From NCBI RefSeq assembly GCF_000013865.1, contig NC_007948.1, positions 124,001 to 188,000 on the forward strand: a stretch of DNA of 64,000 nt, read 5' to 3'. The notes under the pieces were generated by a model, which was given only the letters and a program-made list of their open reading frames with translations, searched no databases and was not told where the DNA came from. A program made the position numbers and the translations under genes. The DNA comes from Polaromonas sp. JS666. Its GTDB lineage: Bacteria; Pseudomonadota; Gammaproteobacteria; Burkholderiales; Burkholderiaceae_C. Below are positions 17,985-29,138 of this stretch, piece by piece (within the stretch, counting starts at the first letter, position 1; every line of letters starts with the position of its first letter).

Positions 17985-19064
17985 TCAGGGTGTCTGTGGA
18001 TGTGTCGGCGCAGCGCCGTCGGGCAGCAGATCGGCCAGTGCCTTGCGGTGGTGGCCGTTGCGGCCGGTCACGGCACGGGCGCAGCAGAGGGCGTGGACGA
18101 TGGCCTGCTCGGTGCTGTCGGCCACGGCCTGAAACAGCGGGTCGATCAGGCCGTCATGCAGCATGGCCACGGCCGGCATGGGTCTGTCGGTTTGCTGGGG
18201 CACGGTGTAGGCGGTGGAAAACGCCAGGGCGATGTCGCCGCTGCCGTGGCCGAACACCGAACCGGTGCGGGCCAGGCCGGCGCCGGCGCGCAGCGCCAGC
18301 CGGCGCAGCTGGCGCGCATCGAGCGGCGCATCGGTGGCAATCAGCAGGATGATGGAGCCCTTCTCGGGTTCGTCAGCCTCCAGCGCCAAGGGGCCGGCCA
18401 ACTGGCTGGCCAGCCGGGCGCCCAGGGCCTGCCCGGCCATGACCAGCTGCGGCAGCCGGCCGTAGTTGGCCAGCACCAGCGCGCCGACGGTGTGTTCGCC
18501 GCCGCCAGGTGCCGGCACACGGCGCGACGCCGTGCCGATGCCACCCTTGAGACCAAAGCTCGACATGCCGCGCCCGGCACCGACCGAGCCTTCCTCGACG
18601 TCCGTGCCCGCTTGCGCGCAGGCTTGCAGGTAGTGCTGCCCGGTGACGGCCATGCGCTGGATGTCGTTGAGAAAGCCGTCGTTGCATTCAAATACCAGCG
18701 GATTGACCGTGGGCAGGCTGCGGCCGGTTTCGGGGTTGGCGGCGATGCACTGGCGGATTTGTGCCTCGGCCACGGGGGCGACCGAAAAGGTGTTGGTCAG
18801 CGCAATCGGCGTTTCCAGAACGCCGAGTTCCTCGACCTGCACCAGTCCCACACTCTTGCCGAAGCCGTTGAGCACGACCGCGGCCGCGGGCACCCGGTCG
18901 CGGAACAGATCGCCGCCATGGGGGCAGACCACCGTCACACCGGTCTGCACTTCGTGGGCGTCAAGCGTGCAATGGCCCACGGTGACACCGGCCACGTCGG
19001 TGATGGCATTGCGCGGCCCTGGCGGCAGGCTGCCGATGTGGGGCAGCAGATGGCGAAGCATCAC
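17985..19064 (-). CDS. dmpA: P1/S58-family aminopeptidase (DmpA/BapA-like)
   Basis: A 359-residue Ntn-type peptidase. It begins with the family PGPRNAITDVAGVTVGH and contains SVGAGRGMSSFGLKGGIG. The autocleavage site is Gly236-Ser237 in EKGSIILLIATDAPL, making Ser237 the N-terminal nucleophile of the small subunit. Known relatives release D- or beta-amino acids from the N terminus of peptides. The start could be GTG 19064 (better spaced from AGGAAA) or ATG 19061. It lies 12 bp from the permease gene before it and 10 bp from dppA after it, so it is translationally linked to the operon. Confidence 0.88.
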   Translation of the reverse strand: MMLRHLLPHIGSLPPGPRNAITDVAGVTVGHCTLDAHEVQTGVTVVCPHGGDLFRDRVPAAAVVLNGFGKSVGLVQVEELGVLETPIALTNTFSVAPVAEAQIRQCIAANPETGRSLPTVNPLVFECNDGFLNDIQRMAVTGQHYLQACAQAGTDVEEGSVGAGRGMSSFGLKGGIGTASRRVPAPGGGEHTVGALVLANYGRLPQLVMAGQALGARLASQLAGPLALEADEPEKGSIILLIATDAPLDARQLRRLALRAGAGLARTGSVFGHGSGDIALAFSTAYTVPQQTDRPMPAVAMLHDGLIDPLFQAVADSTEQAIVHALCCARAVTGRNGHHRKALADLLPDGAAPTHPQTP

Positions 19065-19076
19065 GAAAAGGCTTTC

Positions 19077-19997
19077 CTACTGGCGGTCAATTTTGGGGTC
19101 CAGCGCATCGCGCAGGCCGTCACCCAGCAGGTTGAAGGCCAGCACCGTCAGGAAAATCGCCAGGCTGGGAAACAGCGCCACGTGCGGCGCGTTGACCATG
19201 TCGGCGCGCGCTTCATTGAGCATGGCGCCCCATTCGGGCGTGGGCGGCTGAGCGCCCATGCCGAGGAAGGACAGGCTGGCCGCAGTGATGATGGAAGTGC
19301 CCAGGCGCATCGTGAAGTAGACGACGATGGACGAGATGGTGCCGGGCAGGATGTGGCGCATGATGATGGTCCAGTCCGAAGCGCCTATGCTGCGCACCGC
19401 CTCGACATAGGTCATCTGCTTGAGCACCAGCGTGTTGCCGCGCACCAGCCGCGCAAAGGCCGGCACGCTGAACACCGACACGGCCACCACCACGTTGACC
19501 ATGCTGCTGCCCAGGATGGCGACCACACCGAGCGCCAGCAGGATGCCGGGAAAGGCGAACAGCACGTCGGAAATCCGCATCACGATACGGTCCCACCAGC
19601 CCTCGTAATAGCCGGCCAGCAAACCCAGTGCGGTGCCGATCAGGCCACCGATGGCGACCGACGCAAAGCCTGCGGCCAGCGAAATACGCGCGCCCACCAG
19701 AATGCGGCTGAAGATGTCCCGGCCCAGCGGGTCAACGCCCAGCCAGTGCTGCCACGACGGTCCGGCGTTGAGCTTGTCGTAGTCGAAAAAGTTTTCGGCG
19801 TCGTAGGGAACGATGACCGGCGCGAGCAGGGCCAGCAGCACCAGCAGCAGAACGAAGGCCAGTGCCGCCATCGCCACGTGCTGCTTCTTGAACTTGCGCC
19901 AGAACTCAGTCCAGGGCGTGCGCACGCGGGTGTTTTGCGTGGCCACGGGTGTCGCCGCGATGGCGACGACGGCTTCGTTGACGATGGTCTGTGTCAT
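19077..19997 (-). CDS. gsiD: Peptide/glutathione ABC transporter permease (GsiD/DppC type)
   Basis: A 306-residue inner-membrane subunit with an N-terminal cytoplasmic stretch, a first helix ([20 protein letters not shown]), the [19 protein letters not shown] signature of DppC/OppC proteins and the EAA loop ([20 protein letters not shown]) that contacts the ATPase. It pairs with the neighbouring GsiC-like permease 13 bp upstream. Confidence 0.9.
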   Translation of the reverse strand: MTQTIVNEAVVAIAATPVATQNTRVRTPWTEFWRKFKKQHVAMAALAFVLLLVLLALLAPVIVPYDAENFFDYDKLNAGPSWQHWLGVDPLGRDIFSRILVGARISLAAGFASVAIGGLIGTALGLLAGYYEGWWDRIVMRISDVLFAFPGILLALGVVAILGSSMVNVVVAVSVFSVPAFARLVRGNTLVLKQMTYVEAVRSIGASDWTIIMRHILPGTISSIVVYFTMRLGTSIITAASLSFLGMGAQPPTPEWGAMLNEARADMVNAPHVALFPSLAIFLTVLAFNLLGDGLRDALDPKIDRQ

Positions 19998-20010
19998 GGC
20001 TGGCTTGTTC

Positions 20011-20931
20011 TCATTTGTAGCGAATGGTGGGGTTGATGAAACCGTAGAGCACGTCCACCACCAGGTTGATCAGGATGAATTCCAGCGAAAACAGCAGTAC
20101 CAGCGTCTGGATCACGGGATAGTCGCGCATGGTCACGGCATCGACCAGCAGGCGACCCAGGCCGGGCCAGTTGAAGACCGCCTCGACGACGATGGAGCCG
20201 CCCAGCAGGAAACCGAACTGCAGGCCCATCATGGTGATCACCGGGATCAGCGCGTTGCGCAGGCAGTGCTTGAAAATCACCGTGCGCTCTTTCAGGCCTT
20301 TGGCCCGGGCCGTGCGCACAAAGTCTTCCTGGATCACTTCGACGAAGGAGGCGCGCGTGAAGCGCGCCATCACGGCGGCCACGGCCGCGCCCAGCGTCAA
20401 GGACGGCAGGACGTAATGCCTCCAGCTGTCGGCTCCCACGGTGGGCAGCCAGCCGAGCTGCACCGAGAAGACCTGCATCAGCAGCATGCCAAGCGCGAAG
20501 GCCGGAAAGGAAATGCCCGAGACGGCAATCGTCATGCCCAGCCGGTCCGGCCATTCATTGCGAAACACCGCGGAGACCACGCCTATGGCCATGCCGAAGA
20601 TCACCGCCCAGCTCATGCTGGTCAGTGTCAGCAGCAGTGTCGGCAGAAAACGTTCGGCGATTTCGGTCGACACCGGGCGCCGTGTGCGCAGCGAGGTGCC
20701 GAAGTCGCCTTTGAGCATGTGCGTGAAGAAGCTCACGAACTGCTCGGGCAGGGGCCGGTCCAGGCCGAGCTCCTGGCGTACCAGTTCCACGGTCTGCTGG
20801 TCGGCATCCTGTCCGGCGGCCAGACGTGCCGGATCACCCGGCAGCATGTGGACGAACAGGAACACCAGCACTGCGACGATCAGCAGCGTGGGCGTCAGGC
20901 CCAGCAGCCGTTTCAGAAAATAGTTCAGCAT
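20011..20931 (-). CDS. gsiC: Peptide/glutathione ABC transporter permease (GsiC/DppB type)
   Basis: A 306-residue permease of the DppB/OppB type: an N-terminal helix ([20 protein letters not shown]) and the LPGDPA motif of this subfamily, then six helices and the EAA loop ([20 protein letters not shown]). It forms the channel with GsiD. The gene starts 78 bp after the binding protein gene, a gap that may hold an mRNA-stabilising structure, though none was confirmed. Confidence 0.9.
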   Translation of the reverse strand: MLNYFLKRLLGLTPTLLIVAVLVFLFVHMLPGDPARLAAGQDADQQTVELVRQELGLDRPLPEQFVSFFTHMLKGDFGTSLRTRRPVSTEIAERFLPTLLLTLTSMSWAVIFGMAIGVVSAVFRNEWPDRLGMTIAVSGISFPAFALGMLLMQVFSVQLGWLPTVGADSWRHYVLPSLTLGAAVAAVMARFTRASFVEVIQEDFVRTARAKGLKERTVIFKHCLRNALIPVITMMGLQFGFLLGGSIVVEAVFNWPGLGRLLVDAVTMRDYPVIQTLVLLFSLEFILINLVVDVLYGFINPTIRYK

Positions 20932-21009
20932 GGTAGAGACTGGTCAGGGCGCGCGCCAGCGGATGCTGGCGCGCGCGGGATCGGTGCAAAGAAGGCGCAA
21001 AGGAAATGC

Positions 21010-22572
21010 TTACTCGGCGACCGCGATCTCGTCCGCATTGATGTTGCCGTCAGGCATCACGTAGACGCCCGACAGGCGCTTGCTTGTGGCGTACAGGTTT
21101 TTCTCCGTCACCAGCGGCGCCCAGGGCGCGTCTTTCATGATCTGCTCCTGTGCCTGGCGATACAGGTCGGCTTTTTCCTTGTCATCGACCGACTTCAGGG
21201 CCTTGGCGATAGCGCCGTCCACCTTCTCGTTGCTGTAGTAGGCGGTGTTGTTCAGCTTGGGCGGCCAGGCTTCGGTGGCCAGCAGCGGGCGCAGCGCCCA
21301 GTCGGCTTCACCGGTCGAAGAAGACCAGCCGGCGTAGTACATGCGCACTTTCGCGGTTTTGGGGTCCGGCGCGGTTTGCACCCACTCGGTACGCTGGCCG
21401 GGTTCGAGTGACTGCACCGAGATCTTGATGCCCACCTGGGCCAGCTGCTGCTGCACGAACTGGATGGTTTTCTGCGCGGTGGTGGTGGTGTAGGCGCTCC
21501 AGAGCACCGACTCGAAGCCGTTGGCGTAACCGGCTTCCTTGAGCAGCTCGCGCGCCTTCTTCGGGTCATAAGGCCAGGGCGCCATCTTGTGGGCGTACTT
21601 CACCCCTTGCGGCACGATGCCCTCGGCCGGGACGGCATAGCCACCGAAGGCCACTTTGGCGAGCGCTTCCTTGTTGATGGCGTAGTTGATGGCTTCGCGC
21701 ACCTTGAGGTTGTCGAAAGGCTTTTGCTGCATGTTGAAGCTGAGGTAGCGCGTGATGATGGACGGGCCGCTCACCAGCTTGAGCTTGGCGTTTTTCTCCA
21801 GTTCGGTGGCCTGCTCGTAGGGCAGCGGGAAGGCAAAGTCGGTTTCGCCGGTCTGCAGCATGGCGGCGCGTGTGTTGTTCTCCAGCACGGGTTTCCAGGT
21901 CACGCTGTCGACCTTGGGGTAGCCCTTTTTCCAGTAGCCGTCGAATTTCCTGACCTTGACGAAATCGGTCTGCTTCCACTCCACAAAAGTGAAGGGGCCG
22001 GTGCCCACCGGGTTGAAGGCGATGTCCTTGTTGCCGTACTTTTTGAGTGCCGTCGGGGAGATCATCGCGGCCGAGGCGTGCGCCAGCGAGTTGATGAAGG
22101 GGCCAAAAGGCTCCTTGAGCGTGATGCGCACGCTGTACGGTGCAATCGCCTCGACCTTGTCCACGCGGTTGAACTGGTTGAAGCGGGCCAGTTTGTTGTC
22201 GGGGTTGAGCACCCGGTCCAGCGTGACCTTGACGGCTTCGGCATTGAAGTCGGTGCCGTCATGGAACTTGACGCCCTGGCGCAGCTTGAGGGTGTAGACA
22301 AGGCCGTCTTTGGAGGCGGTGTAGCTTTCGGCCAGCACGTTCTGGATTTTGAGGTCCTTGTCGAACTCGAACAGGCCCTGGTAGAAGGACTTGGTGACTG
22401 CCGTGGTCAGCGTGGTGTTGGTGTTGTAGGGGTCCAGCGTTTCGGGCTGGCCGCCGATGGCCAGTACCACGTCCTTGGCGGCAAGGGCCGAGCCAGTGGA
22501 GGCCAGGGCCAGCAGCGCCAGCAGGCTGGCAGCCAGGGCCTTGGGTCGAAGCGGTGTCATACGTTCTGTCAT
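21010..22572 (-). CDS. gsiB: Peptide/glutathione ABC transporter substrate-binding protein (GsiB type)
   Basis: A 520-residue SBP_bac_5 protein. The signal peptide ([21 protein letters not shown]) is followed by [19 protein letters not shown], the usual mature start of the dipeptide/glutathione binding family, and [17 protein letters not shown], its signature. ATG 22572 is used; an upstream frame adds 49 residues with no signal character. The order ATPase, binding protein, two permeases behind iaaA is that of E. coli gsiABCD, which imports glutathione. The ligand here could equally be another short peptide. Confidence 0.88.
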   Translation of the reverse strand: MTERMTPLRPKALAASLLALLALASTGSALAAKDVVLAIGGQPETLDPYNTNTTLTTAVTKSFYQGLFEFDKDLKIQNVLAESYTASKDGLVYTLKLRQGVKFHDGTDFNAEAVKVTLDRVLNPDNKLARFNQFNRVDKVEAIAPYSVRITLKEPFGPFINSLAHASAAMISPTALKKYGNKDIAFNPVGTGPFTFVEWKQTDFVKVRKFDGYWKKGYPKVDSVTWKPVLENNTRAAMLQTGETDFAFPLPYEQATELEKNAKLKLVSGPSIITRYLSFNMQQKPFDNLKVREAINYAINKEALAKVAFGGYAVPAEGIVPQGVKYAHKMAPWPYDPKKARELLKEAGYANGFESVLWSAYTTTTAQKTIQFVQQQLAQVGIKISVQSLEPGQRTEWVQTAPDPKTAKVRMYYAGWSSSTGEADWALRPLLATEAWPPKLNNTAYYSNEKVDGAIAKALKSVDDKEKADLYRQAQEQIMKDAPWAPLVTEKNLYATSKRLSGVYVMPDGNINADEIAVAE

Positions 22573-22633
22573 GGGGAAAACTCCTGGTTCAGGTTGAGGG
22601 AAATGATGGAGGGAAAGCGGATCGATGGGCGAG

Positions 22634-24532
<1,899 letters not shown>

Positions 24533-24604
24533 TGGGGTGCGCTTTTGGGGTGGATGCGTGTGAGATGTTTGTGGAAACAGCAAGGAGCGTGCCGCAGATG
24601 GCGA

Positions 24605-25591
24605 TCAGCGAAAAATCGCGGTCTGCGGCGCTTCACCGACGCGGGCATGGCCGCGGTACATGCCTTCGGTGTTGAAGGGAAGGCTCAGCTTGCCCTGCAC
24701 GTCGACGGCAATCAGGCCGCCCCGGCCGCCCATGGCGGGCAGCACGTCCATCACCACCTGCTGCGCCGCCGCGTCCAGCGACAGGCCGCCGTAGGCCATG
24801 CGCGCGCAGAGGTCGTAGGCCGCCACGGTGCGTATGAACATTTCGCCGGTGCCGGTGCAGGAGACGGCCGCCGTGCGATTGTCGGCATAGGTGCCGGCGC
24901 CGATCAGGGGCGTGTCGCCGACGCGGCCGGGCCGTTTGTTGGTCATGCCGCCGGTGGAGGTGGCGGCGGCCAGGTTGCCGTGTGCATCGAGCGCGACAGC
25001 GCCCACGGTGCCGAATTTGCGGTCATCATCCAGCGGCGCCGCGCCGGCTGCCGAGGGACGGAACACCAGGGCCGCGCCGTCATGGTCCAGCATGGCCTGG
25101 TCGGTGGACAGGGCGCGGCGCAATTGCTCGCGGCGGGCCTCGGTTGAAAAGTAATCGGGCGAAACCATCTCCATCCCCAGGCCTTCGGCGAAGGCTTCGG
25201 CGCCGGCGCCCACCAGCAGCACATGCTCGCTGTGCTCCATCACGGCGCGGGCGGCGCGCAAGGGGCGGCGCACGCGGCTCACGCAAGCCACCGCGCCGGC
25301 GCGCAGGGTGGCGCCGTCCATCACGGCAGCGTCCAGCTCATGGGTTTCATCATGGGTGAAGACAGAGCCATGGCCGGCATTGAAGAGCGGGCAGTCTTCC
25401 AGCAGGTCAACGGCCAGGCTGACGGCATCGAGCGCGCTGCCGCCATCGGCCAGCAATTGCTGCGCGACCCGCAGGATGCCCTGCAGGGCAGCGTGGTAAG
25501 CCGCGGTTTGCTCGGCGCTGATGTGGTTGCGGCTCATGGTGCCGGCGCCACCGTGGATGGCGATGACGGGCAGGGGCTTGGAGGGTGTCAC
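24605..25591 (-). CDS. iaaA: Isoaspartyl peptidase/L-asparaginase precursor (plant type, Ntn hydrolase)
   Basis: A 328-residue precursor of the type 2 asparaginase family: IAIHGGAGT at the N terminus, LFNAGHGSVF, and the autocleavage site Gly194-Thr195 in KFGTVGAVALD, Thr195 being the nucleophile of the beta subunit. TSTGGMTNKRPGRVGDTPLIG-type residues shape the sodium and substrate loops. Its roles are hydrolysis of isoaspartyl dipeptides and asparagine. GTG at 25591 overlaps the stop of the RpiR-type regulator (GTGA), so the two are co-translated. Its place before gsiABCD copies the E. coli iaaA-gsi arrangement. Confidence 0.9.
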   Translation of the reverse strand: MTPSKPLPVIAIHGGAGTMSRNHISAEQTAAYHAALQGILRVAQQLLADGGSALDAVSLAVDLLEDCPLFNAGHGSVFTHDETHELDAAVMDGATLRAGAVACVSRVRRPLRAARAVMEHSEHVLLVGAGAEAFAEGLGMEMVSPDYFSTEARREQLRRALSTDQAMLDHDGAALVFRPSAAGAAPLDDDRKFGTVGAVALDAHGNLAAATSTGGMTNKRPGRVGDTPLIGAGTYADNRTAAVSCTGTGEMFIRTVAAYDLCARMAYGGLSLDAAAQQVVMDVLPAMGGRGGLIAVDVQGKLSLPFNTEGMYRGHARVGEAPQTAIFR

Positions 25592-26547
25592 TTGGGGGCC
25601 TTTGAGGATTTCGATTTGGCGTTGGCCTTGCGGGGCGCAGGCGCCGCGGCCTCGGCCACGGCGCGCAGCCGGCCGCTGTGGCTGCCGTGCAGCCAGGGCA
25701 GCACCGACTCGGCCAGCTGCGTCGCCGCCTTGAGCGAGCCCTTGGCGCTGTGGGCGACAGCGCTGCTTAACGCTTCGATGAGTGCCAGTGCGCTGGCCTC
25801 GGAGTTGGCAAAGTACTGGCTGTCGGTATGGGCATAAAGCGCCACCGTGGCCAGCGGCGCCAGTGGCGACGTCACACGATCCGTGAGCGCCAGGACCGGC
25901 ACGCCGGCTTCGCGCGCGCGGCGCGTCAGCAACACGGTGTCGGCGAAATACCGGGGGTAGGCAATGGCGATGAGCAGGTCTGTGGGCTGCAGGCGTGTCA
26001 GGACGCGCGCGGCGTGGGAGGAACTCTCAATATTGGCCAGCAACTGCACGTTGTCGCAGTACGGGTCCAGGCTGCGCTGCAACAGCCCGCCCAGCCAGCT
26101 GCTGGCGCCAAAGCCCATGATGTAAATGCGTTTTGCGTTCAGGATGGCGCCCACCGCCTGCTCGCAGCTGTGGGCATCGAGCGATTGCCGCGTCAAATCG
26201 ATGTTGCGCTGGTTTTCCGCCAGAGCGCTCGCGAACACGTCCGCCACCGTGGTGGGGTGTTCGAGCGTGCTGCGCAGCTTCTCGACCGGGGCCAGCGTGG
26301 TTTCAAAGCCCAGCACCAGCGCCGCGCGGAACTGCTGGTAGCCGTCAAATTCGAGCGCCCGCGCAAACCGGTTGGCGGTGGCCACCGAAACCCCCAGCGT
26401 GGCGGCCAGCTCGTCGATGGGCATGGTGGCGGCCTGCAAGGGGTGGGCGAGCACATAGTCGGCCATCTGCCGGTGCGAGCGTGTCAGCGTCGGCAACACG
26501 CGTGCAATGCGCTGTGCCATCGAGGGGTTGCCGGGAACTGTTGTCAT
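25588..26547 (-). CDS. RpiR/MurR-family transcriptional regulator (HTH plus SIS)
   Basis: A 319-residue regulator with an N-terminal HTH_6 domain (about 10-85; MPIDELAATLGVSVATANRF) and a SIS domain (about 130-260; IYIMGFGASSWLGGLLQR, then DLLIAIAYPRY), which in relatives senses phosphosugars. A basic Lys/Ala tail ends the protein. It is the first gene of the peptide operon. A MurR-like regulator in front of peptide import and D-peptidases hints that cell-wall-derived ligands may be the signal (inference). Confidence 0.88.
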   Translation of the reverse strand: MTTVPGNPSMAQRIARVLPTLTRSHRQMADYVLAHPLQAATMPIDELAATLGVSVATANRFARALEFDGYQQFRAALVLGFETTLAPVEKLRSTLEHPTTVADVFASALAENQRNIDLTRQSLDAHSCEQAVGAILNAKRIYIMGFGASSWLGGLLQRSLDPYCDNVQLLANIESSSHAARVLTRLQPTDLLIAIAYPRYFADTVLLTRRAREAGVPVLALTDRVTSPLAPLATVALYAHTDSQYFANSEASALALIEALSSAVAHSAKGSLKAATQLAESVLPWLHGSHSGRLRAVAEAAAPAPRKANAKSKSSKAPK

Positions 26548-26569
26548 CAGGGTCGGGCGTGAAGTTGAA

Positions 26570-26585
26570 TGTATATAAATTTACA
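26570..26585. promoter_or_regulatory. Candidate operator of the peptide operon
   Basis: TGTATATAAATTTACA is an imperfect 16-bp palindrome (TGTA ends, six of eight pairs matching) centred about 30 bp before the regulator's ATG. The AT-rich stretch would also suit the operon promoter. It is a candidate autoregulatory site only. Confidence 0.35.
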
Positions 26586-26777
26586 AAACGACTCATGATA
26601 GCGAAATTTTTGATCATTTGGAATCGATGCCAACCCCCGCGATGCGCTGTCCGGCGATGGCAATGGCCTCGCCCAAGGGACGGGCTTCAGACACCGGCGC
26701 TGGAGGGGTGGCACGGTTCAGTGCGCCATTTTTCAGATTAAAAATGGCTGCTATCCCTCGTGATTCGGATCTAAGAT

Positions 26778-26794
26778 GCTATTAAAATAATAGC
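26778..26794. repeat. AT-rich GCTAT palindromic intergenic repeat, copy a
   Basis: GCTATTAAAATAATAGC pairs GCTATT with AATAGC around a short loop. Related sequences occur at 42514-42530 and 61956-61969, all between genes, suggesting a small dispersed repeat family. Confidence 0.45.
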
Positions 26795-26885
26795 TAGTGA
26801 CGGACCCGGTGGATGGGTCAGGCCGGGCGCCGGAGGGCGGCGCAGAGGCGGGAGGTGCACTGAAGGAGTGCCCGCCGGCGGCCGC

Positions 26886-27188
26886 TCAGGACTTGAGCTT
26901 TTTATAGGCCCGGTCCATTTCGGGCGCCTTGCTGGTGTCCTTCAGCCCCTTGCGCACATCCCGCTCCGCCTGCTCGATGAGGGGGCTGGTCTGTTCGCCG
27001 GTCATGTCAACCGCCTCGTCACGCTCATGCGGCAGCTCCAGGCTGCTCTCCACGGACCGGTCTGCCGGTGTGATGGGCTGATCGGGTAGCGGCCGCTGGG
27101 CGCGCGGCGATTTGCCGGGCATGCCTTTGCCGGCAGCGGATGGATCGACAGGTTCGCCGGGCCGGCCGGCCGGTTTGGGTCTGGACAT
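26886..27188 (-). CDS. Hypothetical 100-residue hydrophilic protein
   Basis: I do not recognise a named family. The protein has no signal or membrane segment. The N-terminal half is Pro/Gly/Lys-rich and probably disordered; the C-terminal half is charged and likely helical (SPLIEQAERDVRKGLKDTSK). The ATG at 27188 is the first codon. Codon use and G+C match its neighbours. It stands alone between a 338-bp gap and the + strand VOC gene. Confidence 0.6.
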   Translation of the reverse strand: MSRPKPAGRPGEPVDPSAAGKGMPGKSPRAQRPLPDQPITPADRSVESSLELPHERDEAVDMTGEQTSPLIEQAERDVRKGLKDTSKAPEMDRAYKKLKS

Positions 27189-27360
27189 GTGTCCGAGTTT
27201 GAGCGCCCTGTTGTTGCGGCGCTGTCAGCCCGACAAGCTACCGGCTGTAGGAAAAAGCCACGTTGCCGAAGCATGAAGCCATGGCCGGCCGTGCGTGCCA
27301 GAATGACTGTGATCGGTAGTCAGGTCTTCTTTGGGTTTTCTTTGGTTTTCTGGGCTTTTC

Positions 27361-27774
27361 ATGATCCATATCCGCGAGATTGATCACATCGTTCTTCGGG
27401 TCATTGACCTGCAGCGCATGCTCGGGTTTTACACGGGCGTGCTGGGCTGCACCGTTGAACGCCGGCAGGACGACATCGGCCTGGTGCAGCTGCGCGCCGG
27501 GCGCTCGCTGGTGGATCTGGTGCCGGTGGACGGCAAGCTGGGGCGGGCCGGTGGTGCGGCGCCCGGCGCGCAAGCGCGCAACGTCGACCATTTCTGCTTT
27601 CGCGTCGAGCCCTTCGATGCGGTGGCCATTCGCGGGCACCTGGCCGCCAACGGCGTGCAGGCGGGCGAGGTGGAGTCCAGGTACGGCGCAGAAGGCGAGG
27701 GGCCTTCGATTTACCTCACCGACCCCGAAGGCAATACCGTGGAGCTAAAGGGGCCGCCAGGCGCGCCCGCCTGA
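27361..27774 (+). CDS. VOC (glyoxalase/dioxygenase) superfamily protein
   Basis: A 137-residue single-domain VOC protein: DHIVLRVIDLQRMLGFYTGVLG starts the first beta-alpha-beta unit, His in NVDHFCFRV and Glu in GNTVELKGP are placed as metal ligands. The family includes glyoxalases, lyases and resistance proteins, and the substrate is unknown. ATG 27361 is chosen because the fold starts six residues later; an upstream start would add a hydrophobic tail. It converges on the LysE-type exporter. Confidence 0.8.
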   Translation: MIHIREIDHIVLRVIDLQRMLGFYTGVLGCTVERRQDDIGLVQLRAGRSLVDLVPVDGKLGRAGGAAPGAQARNVDHFCFRVEPFDAVAIRGHLAANGVQAGEVESRYGAEGEGPSIYLTDPEGNTVELKGPPGAPA

Positions 27775-27789
27775 ACACCCTCGGCACGG

Positions 27790-28425
27790 TCACAGCTGGC
27801 GCCAGCCCTGCCAGGCGGTGAAGGCCGCGCTCAGCATCAGCATGGCGCCAACTGCGCGCGCCAGGGCAACGCTGGCCGCGGGGCGGCTGGCCAGCCACCG
27901 GCGCGTGCCGCCGGCCGCCAGCGCCAGCGAGCCATACACCCCGGTTTGCGTGATCGCAATGATCAGCCCCAGCGCGATCGCCTGTAGCCACAGCGAGCCG
28001 TACTCAAGCCGCAGGAATTGCGGAAAGATGGCCAGCATGAACAAATAGGCTTTGGGATTGAGCAGGCAGGTGAGTGCTGCCTGCCGAAAGGTGCGCCATG
28101 GTGAGCGCGAATGGACGGCGGGCAAATCACCAAAGACGGAGGTGCTTTGAATCAATGACCAGCCTATCCACGCGATATAGGCGCTTCCCGCCAGCAGCAT
28201 GACGTGAACCATGCCGGGAACGAGTTGCAGCAACAGGCCCAGTCCCAGCACGCCGGCCACCACATGGCAAATGCCGCCGGCCACAATGCCGCTGACCGCG
28301 AAGAGGCCTGACCTGCGCCCGCCGGTCAGCGAGCTGGCCATCACAAACGCCATGTCCATGCCGGGCAGGACGATGATGCCCAGTACCATCAGGAAAAACA
28401 GCCAGAGATGGGAGAAGTGGTCCAT
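27790..28425 (-). CDS. LysE/RhtB-family amino-acid exporter
   Basis: A 211-residue membrane protein with six hydrophobic segments. The family signature is LPGMDMAFVMASSLTGGRRSG near the N terminus, with LNPKAYLFMLAIFPQF in the middle. RhtB-type proteins export threonine, homoserine lactone or other amino acids; specificity is not evident. It is transcribed in the same direction as the DUF1579-like gene but 59 bp beyond it. Confidence 0.85.
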   Translation of the reverse strand: MDHFSHLWLFFLMVLGIIVLPGMDMAFVMASSLTGGRRSGLFAVSGIVAGGICHVVAGVLGLGLLLQLVPGMVHVMLLAGSAYIAWIGWSLIQSTSVFGDLPAVHSRSPWRTFRQAALTCLLNPKAYLFMLAIFPQFLRLEYGSLWLQAIALGLIIAITQTGVYGSLALAAGGTRRWLASRPAASVALARAVGAMLMLSAAFTAWQGWRQL

Positions 28426-28484
28426 GGGTGACGTGCCCTTTCTTTTTCAGCAGCGCAGCAATTCATCAGTAATTCATCAGCAAT

Positions 28485-29012
28485 TCAGTAATGGGCTGCG
28501 TAGTAGGCAGGCCGGGTCAGGGTCATCACCCAGTTGGCTTCCCAGTGGCGTCCGCCATCGTCCGAGAAGGCCTGCTCCCAGCGGGCCCTGCCCGGCGTGA
28601 TCTCCGACCACAGAAAGCGCACCCGGACCGGCCGGCCCTCGTGCGTGTCGGTGCCTTCAAAGCGGCCGATGCCCTTGGCAAAGGCGCCGACCACAGGCGG
28701 CTGCAGCAAGCCGTCGCTGCGGCTCACCCAGTAAATGCTCCACTGCCGCGTTTGCGGGTTGAAAAAGCGCAGGGCCATGCCGATCACGCCTTGTCCCTCC
28801 ACCATCAGGTCGTTCATGTTGCCCAGGCCACCCAGCAGCAAGGCGCCATCCTGAACGGCTTCAAAACTTTCCCATTCGGTGCAGCCCTGCAAGCGTTTGA
28901 GCAACCGCTGGTTGCTGACCAGCCAGCGCCCGGTGATGAAATTGAAGTCGTGGCGTCCATCGGTGAGCTGGATGGGTTGCGCGGCCTGAGCGGGATTGGC
29001 GGTTGTCATCAT
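28485..29012 (-). CDS. DUF1579-like lipocalin-fold hypothetical protein
   Basis: A 175-residue soluble protein (DGRHDFNFITGRWLVSNQRL, NMNDLMVEGQGVIGMALRFF, WSIYWVSRSDG) that resembles the DUF1579 group of predicted small lipocalin-like barrels. It is divergent from the WYL regulator at 29139, with 126 bp between the starts. Such regulators commonly control the adjacent small ligand-binding gene, so it is the likely target. Its role is unknown. Confidence 0.65.
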   Translation of the reverse strand: MMTTANPAQAAQPIQLTDGRHDFNFITGRWLVSNQRLLKRLQGCTEWESFEAVQDGALLLGGLGNMNDLMVEGQGVIGMALRFFNPQTRQWSIYWVSRSDGLLQPPVVGAFAKGIGRFEGTDTHEGRPVRVRFLWSEITPGRARWEQAFSDDGGRHWEANWVMTLTRPAYYAAHY

Positions 29013-29138
29013 GGTGATTTTTCCGAAAGAAGCAGTGAGGAGTGGGTGAGCAGTGCTGGTCGTGAAGCACCGTAAAAATCCAGTCTAAAGAAGTAATAGG
29101 GCGATTTCAGTCCTAATTACGGAGTAGACTTTTTGACC

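Larger units (their letters stand above)
26548..26885. other. 338-bp region without a gene upstream of the peptide operon
   Basis: Besides the candidate operator near its left end it holds an AT-rich stretch (26736-26795) with two related motifs, AAATGGCTGCTAT and the palindrome GCTATTAAAATAATAGC. No credible open reading frame was found on either strand. It separates two - strand transcription units. Confidence 0.6.

Noticed and set aside
17312..21411. Very long + strand open frames opposite the peptide operon
   Set aside because: They are antisense reading frames caused by high G+C third positions; they lack domain logic, while the - strand genes have full family motifs.
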